A stretch of DNA of 7,322 bases from Terriglobia bacterium. GTDB lineage: Bacteria; Acidobacteriota; Terriglobia; UBA7540. The notes beneath the pieces are model-generated. The model saw only the letters and a list, made by a program, of their open reading frames with translations, made no database searches and was not told the origin of the DNA. Below are positions 1 to 5,569 of this stretch, in pieces (positions within the stretch are counted from its first letter, which is position 1; each line of letters opens with the position of its first letter). Location: the NCBI GenBank assembly GCA_022866195.1, contig JALHUF010000278.1, forward strand, positions 1-7,322, read 5' to 3'. The position numbers and the translations under genes are program-made.

Positions 1-2
1 CC

Positions 3-155
3 GGCCGGCACAATTCCTCGGATCGCAAGGTCCTCTGTGGCGACCGGTATATCATCGAGGGGATTGAGAAGGTGCAGCCCAACGTCCACGTCGCCGTGGA
101 GCCGGAGGCCGGGCGATTCATCGCGCTCTTCCTTTCGCGGCTGGCGGGGAAGTAG
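3..155 (+). CDS. C-terminal fragment of an incoming gene, possibly a nucleoside hydrolase
   Basis: The window opens inside a reading frame of 50 codons ending in TAG at 153-155. Nearly every codon ends in G or C, as in the other real genes here, while the other two plus frames lack this pattern, so the frame is well supported. The last ~25 residues, around PNVHVAVEPEAGRFIALF, resemble the end of inosine/uridine-preferring nucleoside hydrolases, where a pattern like 'pNv-Va-evDaerF--lf--rl' is common. Such an enzyme would cleave ribonucleosides to base and ribose. The next genes, a purine nucleoside phosphorylase and a cytidine deaminase remnant, are also nucleoside-salvage genes, which supports the idea. 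No catalytic residues are within the window, so the function is tentative; the coding call itself is firmer. The confidence given is for the coding call. Confidence 0.65.
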   Translation, partial: GRHNSSDRKVLCGDRYIIEGIEKVQPNVHVAVEPEAGRFIALFLSRLAGK

Positions 156-160
156 CGACG

Positions 161-237
161 CCGAGAGCGAGAATTGAAAAGCGAAAACCGAGACGCGAAA
201 CTGCAAACTCGTCACTTGTCACTTGTCGCTCGTCACT
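161..237. repeat. Degenerate heptanucleotide array between two genes
   Basis: The stretch divides without gaps into eleven 7-bp units: ccgagag, cgagaat, tgaaaag, cgaaaac, cgagacg, cgaaact, gcaaact, cgtcact, tgtcact, tgtcgct, cgtcact. Neighbouring units differ by one or a few bases, and the family drifts from a cgaaaNN type to a cgtcact type. It begins 6 bp after the stop codon of the incoming gene and runs into the 5' end of the open frame of the purine nucleoside phosphorylase. The period of 7 and the intergenic position match the heptamer array after recJ at the other end of the window. Heptamer short tandem repeats of this general kind (STRR) are known from cyanobacteria; their role is unclear. 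Confidence 0.75.
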
Positions 238-1073
238 GCAATCCCGGCTACCGTGAGGCGATCGAGGCCGTGCGGTTTCTGAAGAAAGGTTGGGCTGCAC
301 AGCCCCGCGTCGGGATCGTGCTGGGTTCGGGTCTGGGCGAGGTTGTGCGCAAGCTGCGCGGGGCGAGAACGGTCTCCTACCGGCACGTCCCTCATTTTCC
401 TAAGCCGACAGTTGCAGGCCACGCGGGCACGGTGCATCTCGGCTTCTGGGGAGAACTCCCGGTGGCCATGCTGGAAGGCCGCGTGCACCTCTACGAAGGC
501 TACGCGCCTGCGGCAGTTGTTTTCCCGACGCGCGTGCTGGCCTTGGCGGGCATTGAAGTTCTGGTGGTTACGTGCGCGGCGGGCGGCATCTCACCACGTG
601 CCACGCCGGGCAGCATCATGCTGTTGTCCGATCACCTGAACTTGCAGGGGGCTAATCCGCTGGCCGGTGCACACGATTCCCGCTGGGGACCGCGGTTTGT
701 GGATATGATCGAAGCCTACGACCCGGAACTGCGCCGCCAGGCACGGAGAGCCGCGGCGCGGCTCCGCCTGAAGTGCTTCGCGGGGATTTATGCGGCGCTT
801 GCGGGGCCAACCTACGAGACTCCGGCGGAGATTCGCGCCCTGCGCCGGCTGGGCGCGGACGCCGTGGGCATGTCCACGGTCCTTGAGGTTATTGCCGCGC
901 GACAACTAGGCGTGCGAGTCCTGGCCATGGCCACCATCACCAACCGGGCCGCCGGGCTCAGTCGCCGGCCCTTGAGTCATGGCGAAGTCCTGGAGGTGGG
1001 GAAGCGGGCCGGGCGAGATCTGGCTCGCCTTCTTGACGCGTTGATCCGGCATCTGAGCGAAGGCCGTCCATGA
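174..1073 (+). CDS. Purine nucleoside phosphorylase (trimeric PNP, type I family)
   Basis: This cytoplasmic salvage enzyme carries out phosphorolysis of purine (deoxy)nucleosides to free base and (deoxy)ribose 1-phosphate. Numbered from the TTG at 174 (299 aa), the sequence shows the phosphate-binding GSGLG at 51-55, VAGHAG with His83, GRVHLYEGY with Arg103, His105, Tyr107 and Glu108, the base-binding GPTYETPAE with Glu215, GMST with Met233, and ITNRAAG with Asn257. All sit in family order. The usual TNAAGG motif reads TCAAGG, with Cys134 in place of Asn. The start is uncertain: there is no ATG, and 174 lies inside a heptamer array. Family members have about 20-25 residues before the first glycine motif, which would place the start near 216 (TTG) to 237. 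GTG at 270 is also possible but cuts the first helix. The stop overlaps the ATG of a cytidine deaminase remnant (ATGA, 1070-1073), implying translational coupling in a salvage operon. Whether it prefers guanosine/inosine or methylthioadenosine cannot be settled; Asn257 favours a 6-oxopurine PNP. Confidence 0.93.
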   Translation: MKSENRDAKLQTRHLSLVARHCNPGYREAIEAVRFLKKGWAAQPRVGIVLGSGLGEVVRKLRGARTVSYRHVPHFPKPTVAGHAGTVHLGFWGELPVAMLEGRVHLYEGYAPAAVVFPTRVLALAGIEVLVVTCAAGGISPRATPGSIMLLSDHLNLQGANPLAGAHDSRWGPRFVDMIEAYDPELRRQARRAAARLRLKCFAGIYAALAGPTYETPAEIRALRRLGADAVGMSTVLEVIAARQLGVRVLAMATITNRAAGLSRRPLSHGEVLEVGKRAGRDLARLLDALIRHLSEGRP

Positions 1074-1213
1074 CCGCTGAGAGACTGGTTGAGTTGGCGC
1101 TCCAGGCGCGCGAGCACGCCTATGCGCCCTACTCGAACTTTAAGATGGGCGCCGCGCTGGAGGCTGCGAGCAACGCCAGGCACGCGGCTAATGCTTCTTT
1201 CCGGGGAGTTTGA
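1070..1213 (+). pseudogene. cdd: Truncated cytidine deaminase (N-terminal fragment only)
   Basis: An ATG at 1070 overlaps the phosphorylase stop (ATGA) and opens a 47-codon frame ending in TGA at 1211. Residues 5-31 carry the N-terminal signature of cytidine deaminases, including AREHAYAPYSNFKMGAAL, which matches the family's 'A--AYaPYS-F-VGAAL'. After about residue 32 the similarity stops: the substrate-binding N-x-E segment and the zinc-binding CAE and PCxxC motifs are absent, and family members run to about 130 residues. From 1188 the DNA belongs to a convergent gene on the other strand, so the remainder is missing rather than frameshifted. A 47-residue product could not bind zinc or deaminate cytidine. 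The junction near 1160-1187 could be a genomic deletion or an assembly join. The gene identity is firm for so short a piece; the cause of the truncation is not known. Confidence 0.8.
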
Positions 1214-2063
1214 CCTTAGTCGCGTCTTCCCTCTGCTTGACCATCTTCATGGCCATGCTGCGCAGGACCTCGGCGACGTTCTTATTGAGCATTAGCCCTT
1301 TCAGGTCGCGCTCGTTCAAGCGGTTCAGCATAGGGAGCGTGACGTCGACCGGCGCGCGAGGGTTGTTCACGAGGGCGCGAACCACGGCGTAGCCCTTCAT
1401 GAAAGCCCGGTTCGTGGAGATGAGGCGGAGCACCTCTTCCGTGACGCTCTTCATCGAGGCGTAAGCCTCGATGTCGGCGTCCGTAACCTTAGGCGATTGC
1501 AGAACGGCGCGGGCCACGACCTTGTTCGAGTCCCGAATCAGGGTGAGACGCTCTTCCTGATTGCCCTTGAGGGCCAGGGCGATTTTCTCGGCGGCGCCCA
1601 TGCGGCCGATGCGCTGCAAAAGCGTCTCGCGGGTCTGGGCCGCGTCGACCGCTCCCTCGGCCGCGGGTTCCGGGGAGGCGGGCGCTGGCGCTACAAAAGC
1701 AGCCTCTCCCTCCACCGCACTGGCCTGCTTGACCCATTCGCGGAGGTCGTCGGGCAGCGCCGCGTTGCGCAGCAGAGCCTCAGCGATTTCCTTGCGACCG
1801 GCGATCATGTGGTTGGCCGCAAAGTCCAGGACGTCGAGGGGGGTGGCGGAATTAGCCAGAACCTTGTGCAACTCCTCGAGGTTCCAGGTTTGCAGGGTGT
1901 AGAAGGCCGTGTTGCGGATGGAGTCGTTCGGGTCGGCAGCCAGGAGAACCAGGATCTCGATCTTCTCGTCGAGGGGCAGGAGCAGGCTTCCCTCGGCGCC
2001 TTTGCGCCGGATGAGCTCGGGGGCTTTCCCCTCGCGCAGGGTATCGATCAGGCGTCCCGTAAT
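1188..2063 (-). CDS. HEAT-like helical repeat protein of unknown function
   Basis: The protein has 291 aa if started at ATT (2061-2063). The first standard start codon giving a long product, TTG at 1871, would discard 64 residues of clearly coding, GC3-rich sequence. The ATT sits 6 nt behind a Shine-Dalgarno-like GAGGGA (2070-2075), which overlaps the stop codon of the upstream RodZ-like gene. The sequence is almost entirely short amphipathic helices. Segments such as LLAADPNDSIRNTAFYTL near the start and RLTLIRDSNKVVARAVLQSP in the middle resemble HEAT, LRV or DUF2336-type repeats. An Ala/Pro-rich linker at roughly residues 120-145 divides it into two helical halves, and the C-terminus is Lys-rich. 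There is no signal peptide, membrane segment or catalytic motif, so a cytoplasmic scaffold or partner-binding role is likely. The tight spacing with the RodZ-like gene suggests one transcript and perhaps a shared function. I do not recognise a named family with certainty. Confidence 0.75.
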   Translation of the reverse strand: MTGRLIDTLREGKAPELIRRKGAEGSLLLPLDEKIEILVLLAADPNDSIRNTAFYTLQTWNLEELHKVLANSATPLDVLDFAANHMIAGRKEIAEALLRNAALPDDLREWVKQASAVEGEAAFVAPAPASPEPAAEGAVDAAQTRETLLQRIGRMGAAEKIALALKGNQEERLTLIRDSNKVVARAVLQSPKVTDADIEAYASMKSVTEEVLRLISTNRAFMKGYAVVRALVNNPRAPVDVTLPMLNRLNERDLKGLMLNKNVAEVLRSMAMKMVKQREDATKVKLPGKKH

Positions 2064-2073
2064 GGTTTGTCCC

Positions 2074-2949
2074 TCAGGGCAAAGTCTTCTTCACATCGTT
2101 CTGCGTCAGGTGGATAGACTTTACCTCGCCACGGCGGCCCAGAGGCTTCAAGGTTTCACCATTCAGCGTCAAGATAATTCCCTGGGCATTGCCAGTAGTT
2201 ACGTCGAAGGACTCTTTGGCCTTGAGCGTTTCAATGTCACTGGGATTCAGCACGCGCTGCAAGACCGTTCTGCTGTCCGCATCGACGGCTACCCAGGCTC
2301 GTTCGGTGGCAGCCACCTGCAGGACCAACCCTCCCTCTGCCGGGGCGACACTCAGGGCACCAGAGTCCGGAGCGGCCGAGAGCGCGGCAGACGGGCCAGT
2401 CAGCGCACCGGAGCCTCCTACGCCCTGGGTGGGAGCAGCGCTTCTCTCCGCCGTTGGGGAGATGGAACTGGGTGCGGCTGCCGGGGTAGAGGTCGCTTGC
2501 GGCGGAGGGCTGGGGGGAGCCGCGCGCGTGGGAGCCGGCGGCGGGCCCGTGACGCCGCTTCCAGGCAGGGAGGCGCGGTGCGCGGATCGGTACAGCAGGT
2601 AGCCACCCCCCACGAGGATGACGGCGAAGAGCAAGGTGAGGAGTGGACCGCGCGAGCGTTCCCGACGCCCGTCCGGATGGCTCACAGTCAGCCGGCTGAG
2701 GTCCACATCCGCCTTGGGCTGAGCAATGAGGTGATACTCGGCCAGGACACGATCTTCGTCCAGACCCAGGTACTTGGCGTAGGCCCGAATGAAGCTGCGG
2801 GTGAACACGCCGCCTGGCAGCTTGGCGAACTCCTCTGCCTCCAGGGCTTGCAGGAACCGCCCGCTGATCTTGGTGGCGGCGGAGATCTCCTGCAGCGTCA
2901 CACCACGCATCTCTCGTTCGCGCCGGAGGTTCTCGCCAAAGGAGCCCAT
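2074..2949 (-). CDS. RodZ-like protein: N-terminal HTH, one membrane helix, C-terminal DUF4115-like domain
   Basis: Proteins of this build are inner-membrane proteins. In RodZ the cytoplasmic HTH binds MreB to control rod shape; other members may bind DNA. Counted from ATG 2949 (291 aa), a Xre/HTH_25-type domain occupies about residues 4-72 (FGENLRREREMRGVTLQEIS onward, with the RodZ-typical KLPGGVFTRSFIRAYAKYLG). A single hydrophobic segment follows at about 102-120 (PLLTLLFAVILVGGGYLLY), then a long Pro/Ala/Ser-rich linker, then a C-terminal domain of about 80 residues containing WVAVDADSRTVLQR, which resembles the RodZ periplasmic DUF4115 domain. An upstream in-frame ATG at 2991 and TTG at 3009 would lengthen it. 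The 2991 ATG overlaps the -10 of a strong promoter and so should not be transcribed from it, and homology begins right after 2949, so the shorter form is preferred. The downstream gene begins 10 nt after its stop. Family assignment is good; an MreB-linked role is inferred. Confidence 0.87.
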   Translation of the reverse strand: MGSFGENLRREREMRGVTLQEISAATKISGRFLQALEAEEFAKLPGGVFTRSFIRAYAKYLGLDEDRVLAEYHLIAQPKADVDLSRLTVSHPDGRRERSRGPLLTLLFAVILVGGGYLLYRSAHRASLPGSGVTGPPPAPTRAAPPSPPPQATSTPAAAPSSISPTAERSAAPTQGVGGSGALTGPSAALSAAPDSGALSVAPAEGGLVLQVAATERAWVAVDADSRTVLQRVLNPSDIETLKAKESFDVTTGNAQGIILTLNGETLKPLGRRGEVKSIHLTQNDVKKTLP

Positions 2950-2989
2950 CGGAGTGTTCTCATTCACAGGCTGATTGGGGCCTCGAATC

Positions 2990-3019
2990 ATAATATTTCC
3001 ACGTCCCAACGGGTGTCAA
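2990..3019 (-). promoter_or_regulatory. Sigma70-type promoter for the RodZ-like gene
   Basis: On the minus strand there is a perfect TTGACA (-35, 3014-3019), 18 bp of spacer and TATTAT (-10, 2990-2995): 11 of 12 consensus matches at acceptable spacing. Transcription would start near 2981-2984, giving a leader of about 33 nt to ATG 2949. The -10 overlaps the alternative ATG at 2989-2991, which is the main argument against that start codon. No regulator-binding repeat is obvious nearby. Confidence 0.6.
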
Positions 3020-3109
3020 ATGATTTCAAAGGAGTTAGCCCCCTCGCCAACGCCTGTCTGCGGAGCCTGCGCAGCCTCGGCCGCTGGAACGCCGGATCCT
3101 AAAAAGGTG

Positions 3110-3138
3110 TTGAAATGAGCCAGCCAATGGTTTACAAG
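3110..3138 (+). promoter_or_regulatory. Sigma70-type promoter for the GAF-GGDEF gene
   Basis: TTGAAA (3110-3115) and TACAAG (3133-3138) lie exactly 17 bp apart, with 5/6 and 4/6 consensus matches. Transcription would start near 3145, leaving a leader of about 34 nt before ATG 3179. It is divergent from the RodZ-like promoter, with about 90 bp between the two -35 boxes, so the two operons could share regulation. Prediction by eye only. Confidence 0.42.
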
Positions 3139-3178
3139 TGTTTGACCGCATAGAAGAGGATTGAGTGCCTGGTTAGGT

Positions 3179-4237
3179 ATGGACCCGCACGAGGAAATCG
3201 CCGAACTGAAGCATCAAATCGAGCGCCTCTCGCTGTTCCACGAGATTGGTAAGGCGCTGGCGTCTACGCTCGACTTGCAGAAGATCCTCCAAACCGTCAT
3301 GGAGAAAATCAGCGATCTGCTCCAGCCCGACACCTGGTCTCTGCTGATGTTGGATGAGAGCTCGCAGGAGCTGCACTTCGAGATTGCCATCGGGACTGGG
3401 GCTGACAAGCTGAAGGACGTCCGGCTCAAGGTAGGCGAGGGGATTGCGGGCTGGGTGGCACAGACGGGTGAGCCGGTCCTGGTGGAGGATGTCAAGCGCG
3501 ACGCACGTTTCACCCTGCGCATCGACGAACTGACACAAACTGACACCCGCTCGGTAGTGTGCGTCCCCATCAGAGGGAAAGAGAAGATCCTGGGGGTCAT
3601 CGAGCTGGTCAACTGTCTGGGCCGGGAGAGCTTCCGCCGCGAGGATATCCCCATCCTGAAGAGTCTGGCCGATTACGCCGCGATTGCCCTGGAAAATGCC
3701 CGGTACATCCAGCGCATCCACGAGCTGACGATCACCGATGACTGCACCGCGCTTTACAATGCCCGCCATCTCAACTTCGTCCTGGACGCGGAGATCTATC
3801 GCTCCACCCGTTACGCGTACGAGTTCTCCGTCATCTTCCTGGACCTGGACCATTTCAAGCAAGTCAACGACACTCACGGGCACCTGGTGGGCTCGAAGCT
3901 GCTGTGGATGATCGGTGACCTCATCAAGGGCCATCTCCGCCTGATCGACTATGCCTTCCGTTACGGGGGAGACGAGTTCGTGGTGCTGCTGCCCCAGACC
4001 GCGAAGCAGAACTCGCTGATGGTGGTTCGCCGCCTGAAGGACTTGCTGAACTCGAAGGTCTTCTTCAGCGATGAGGGATTGAACATCAAGGTGACCGCGA
4101 GCTTTGGCGTGGCCTCTTTCCCCCAGGATGGCCGCTCGCGTAAAGAACTTCTGCGCATGGCCGACGAGGCCATGTACCTGGTCAAGAACACCACCCGCAA
4201 CAACATCGCCTTGGCCGGCGAAGGCATCCGGACTTAG
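3179..4237 (+). CDS. GAF-domain GGDEF protein, probable diguanylate cyclase
   Basis: This probable cytoplasmic sensor-effector would make cyclic di-GMP from two GTP. It has 352 aa: a short N-terminal coiled-coil-like helix (residues 4-20), a GAF domain at about 18-172 (including VGEGIAGWVAQTGEPVLVED and SVVCVPIRGKEKILGVIELV), then a GGDEF domain at about 184-345. The active-site GGDEF is at 263-267, a metal-site Asp lies in FLDLDHFK (222-224), and an RLID inhibitory I-site (254-257) stands exactly five residues before GGDEF. Two motifs deviate: the usual D-LTGLxNR reads DCTALYNA, and GHxxGD reads GHLVGS. The intact catalytic loop argues for activity with product inhibition, but reduced activity is possible. 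ATG 3179 was chosen because the conserved helix starts there; TTG 3161 in the same frame adds six residues, and both have weak ribosome binding sites. There is no membrane segment or signal peptide. It is transcribed divergently from the RodZ-like operon. Confidence 0.93.
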   Translation: MDPHEEIAELKHQIERLSLFHEIGKALASTLDLQKILQTVMEKISDLLQPDTWSLLMLDESSQELHFEIAIGTGADKLKDVRLKVGEGIAGWVAQTGEPVLVEDVKRDARFTLRIDELTQTDTRSVVCVPIRGKEKILGVIELVNCLGRESFRREDIPILKSLADYAAIALENARYIQRIHELTITDDCTALYNARHLNFVLDAEIYRSTRYAYEFSVIFLDLDHFKQVNDTHGHLVGSKLLWMIGDLIKGHLRLIDYAFRYGGDEFVVLLPQTAKQNSLMVVRRLKDLLNSKVFFSDEGLNIKVTASFGVASFPQDGRSRKELLRMADEAMYLVKNTTRNNIALAGEGIRT

Positions 4238-4296
4238 GGCCACGCTCCTTCCTACGCGCTCTCCTGTCTGCTCCGAGCCCCCTTGCGTGTGTGCCT

Positions 4297-4313
4297 GCCG
4301 GCGTGCCGTCGGC
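4297..4313. terminator. Possible stem-loop between converging genes
   Basis: Arms gccggcg (4297-4303) and cgtcggc (4307-4313) can form a 7-bp stem with one G-U wobble and a 3-nt loop. It lies in the 84-bp gap between the converging ends of the GAF-GGDEF and sugar-isomerase genes, where a bidirectional terminator would be expected. There is no T-run on either side, and such stems arise easily in GC-rich DNA, so support is weak. Confidence 0.2.
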
Positions 4314-4321
4314 GCGGCCGG

Positions 4322-5284
4322 TCACGTCAGCGCGCTCGCCATTACCTTCAGCAAGCCTTCGAGCGAGCGCCGCGCGGTCTCCTGGTGGGAAAGGCCGGGC
4401 GCTTCGAACTCGCATTCCAGCGAGATGGTCTCCTGGTATCCGTCGCGCACCAGAGCGCGGAATTGCCCGAGCAAATCGATCTGTCCTTGCTCGGCGAAAG
4501 TCTCCTGGCAGTCTTTGAAGCCCGACGCGCACTGCACGCCTTTCACGTGCAGGTGCCCGAGGCGCTGCTTGGGGAGCGCCTCGTAACCCGTGGGGAAGGG
4601 CGCTTCGCCGTGCCAGCAGCCGTTGCCCACATCCCAGTTCGCGCCCACATTGGAGGCCGTGACGTTTTTCAGGAGGAGAGCCAGTTCGCGTCCCGTGCCC
4701 ACGTTGCATGAGCCTTCATCCTCGAGTATCAGCCGCACGCCGGCACGGCGGGCGACCTCAGCGGCTCGCTCGAGTTCTTCCGCGATGCGCGGGTAGAGCT
4801 TCTCGGGCTGCGCCACGCGCCAGAAGGTGAATCCCCGCAGCTTGTCCGTGCCGAAGGCGTGCGCGCGGTCGCTGGCGCGCTTGAGCAAGTCCATCTGCTC
4901 CGCGTAAGGATAGACGTCCTTGGTGTCTTCAGCGGGCCTCGTGCCCGGCAAGGCGCACTTGAATAGGGCCGTATCTACCACGGAGACCTTGAACTCGTAC
5001 TTGACGAGCAACTCTTTGAGGCGCGCGATTTGCGCCGAGCTGGCCTCCGTGTTGTAGATGCCCCAGACGTTGCGGATCTCGACCCACCGTAGGCCGTAGC
5101 CCTTCATGATCTTCAGAGCTTCCTCGAAGTCCTGCGCGAAGCCGTCGCTGATGGCGCCCAGCTTAAACCGGCGGAGCGGCGAGGACGACGGCTTGGTTAC
5201 TCCCGCGAACTCGCTCCCGAGCAGTGCCGAGCCGCAAAGAGCCGCCGCGCTTTGCAGGAACCTCCGCCTTCTGATCTTGGCCAT
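4322..5284 (-). CDS. Tat-exported sugar phosphate isomerase/epimerase-like TIM-barrel protein
   Basis: The 320-aa product belongs to the xylose-isomerase-like TIM-barrel family (AP endonuclease family 2 fold), which isomerises or epimerises sugars, inositols or related compounds with a bound divalent metal. The N-terminus has a twin-arginine signal: Arg5-Arg8 followed by FLQS (RRxFLQ pattern) and an Ala/Leu-rich stretch to about residue 28. It is therefore probably exported folded to the periplasm. Likely metal ligands appear in family order: Glu188 in LILEDEG, Asp218 in NWDVGN, His246 in HLHVKG and Glu290 in ISLECEF. ATG 5284 has a purine-rich GAGAGGAGA ribosome binding site ending about 6 nt upstream. 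A TATAGT -10-like box (5320-5325) lies further upstream without a clear -35. It stands alone, converging with the GAF-GGDEF gene and divergent from recJ, so the context does not reveal the substrate. Family is confident; the reaction is unknown. Confidence 0.9.
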   Translation of the reverse strand: MAKIRRRRFLQSAAALCGSALLGSEFAGVTKPSSSPLRRFKLGAISDGFAQDFEEALKIMKGYGLRWVEIRNVWGIYNTEASSAQIARLKELLVKYEFKVSVVDTALFKCALPGTRPAEDTKDVYPYAEQMDLLKRASDRAHAFGTDKLRGFTFWRVAQPEKLYPRIAEELERAAEVARRAGVRLILEDEGSCNVGTGRELALLLKNVTASNVGANWDVGNGCWHGEAPFPTGYEALPKQRLGHLHVKGVQCASGFKDCQETFAEQGQIDLLGQFRALVRDGYQETISLECEFEAPGLSHQETARRSLEGLLKVMASALT

Positions 5285-5390
5285 AGGAGCTCTCCTCTCG
5301 GTCTCTCTGTTCCGGGGGCACTATACCTCAGCTTGAGTCGAACCTCTAGGAGATGGGCGGGACAACACTAGCCGGTTGCTGGGAGCGTGT

Positions 5391-5470
5391 AGCCACGGCA
5401 TGTTCTCTATGCCGTGGGCTTGTGCGTTTCCATGCGTTCACGACCCACGGCACCAAAACCGTGCCGTGGC
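5391..5470. repeat. Paired inverted-repeat element (two hairpins, four related arms)
   Basis: Hairpin 1 is agccacggcat (5391-5401), a 7-nt loop, then atgccgtgggct (5409-5420), paired along 11 bp with one bulged G. Hairpin 2 is ccacggcac (5445-5453), a 7-nt loop, then gtgccgtgg (5461-5469), a perfect 9-bp stem. All four arms share the core ccacggca or its complement, and arm 1 is also perfectly complementary over 10 bp to arm 4 (tgccgtggct, 5463-5472 region by register), so an alternative long-range stem is possible. The layout of two related palindromes with short loops separated by about 25 bp in a gene spacer resembles REP/BIME-type extragenic repeats. No open frame with codon bias covers it. 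Confidence 0.65.
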
Positions 5471-5484
5471 TGCCATTGGTTTGT

Positions 5485-5501
5485 GGCCCCCTCCGGGGGC
5501 C
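5485..5501. other. Perfect GC hairpin upstream of recJ
   Basis: The arms ggccccc (5485-5491) and gggggcc (5495-5501) form a perfect 7-bp GC stem around a tcc loop. It lies 15 bp after the paired inverted-repeat element and 68 bp before the recJ start. There is no T-tract, so it is not a standard intrinsic terminator; it could be part of the repeat element or of the recJ leader. The rest of the 285-bp spacer (5285-5569) shows no gene, and no convincing recJ promoter was found. Confidence 0.45.
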
Positions 5502-5569
5502 GCCCCTGCTACCGCGATGCCCCCACTCTTGCAACGCGCTGCTTGCTCTGTCACGATGTTCTCTAATCC

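Noticed and set aside
161..237. Array considered as CRISPR
   Set aside because: The units are contiguous 7-bp tandem copies with no spacers, and no cas genes are present.
1497..2117. Plus-strand open frame opposite the HEAT-like gene
   Set aside because: Its translation is low-complexity and the opposite strand shows the expected codon bias and helical repeat pattern.
1909..3102. Long plus-strand open frame across the RodZ-like gene
   Set aside because: The minus strand carries clear HTH, membrane and C-terminal domains; the plus-strand frame is Arg/Ser/Gly-rich without motifs.
3173..4243. Long minus-strand open frame opposite the GAF-GGDEF gene
   Set aside because: It mirrors a gene with firm GAF and GGDEF motifs; the antisense translation is rich in Val, Gln and Asp with no recognisable domain, as expected for the complement of a GC3-biased gene.
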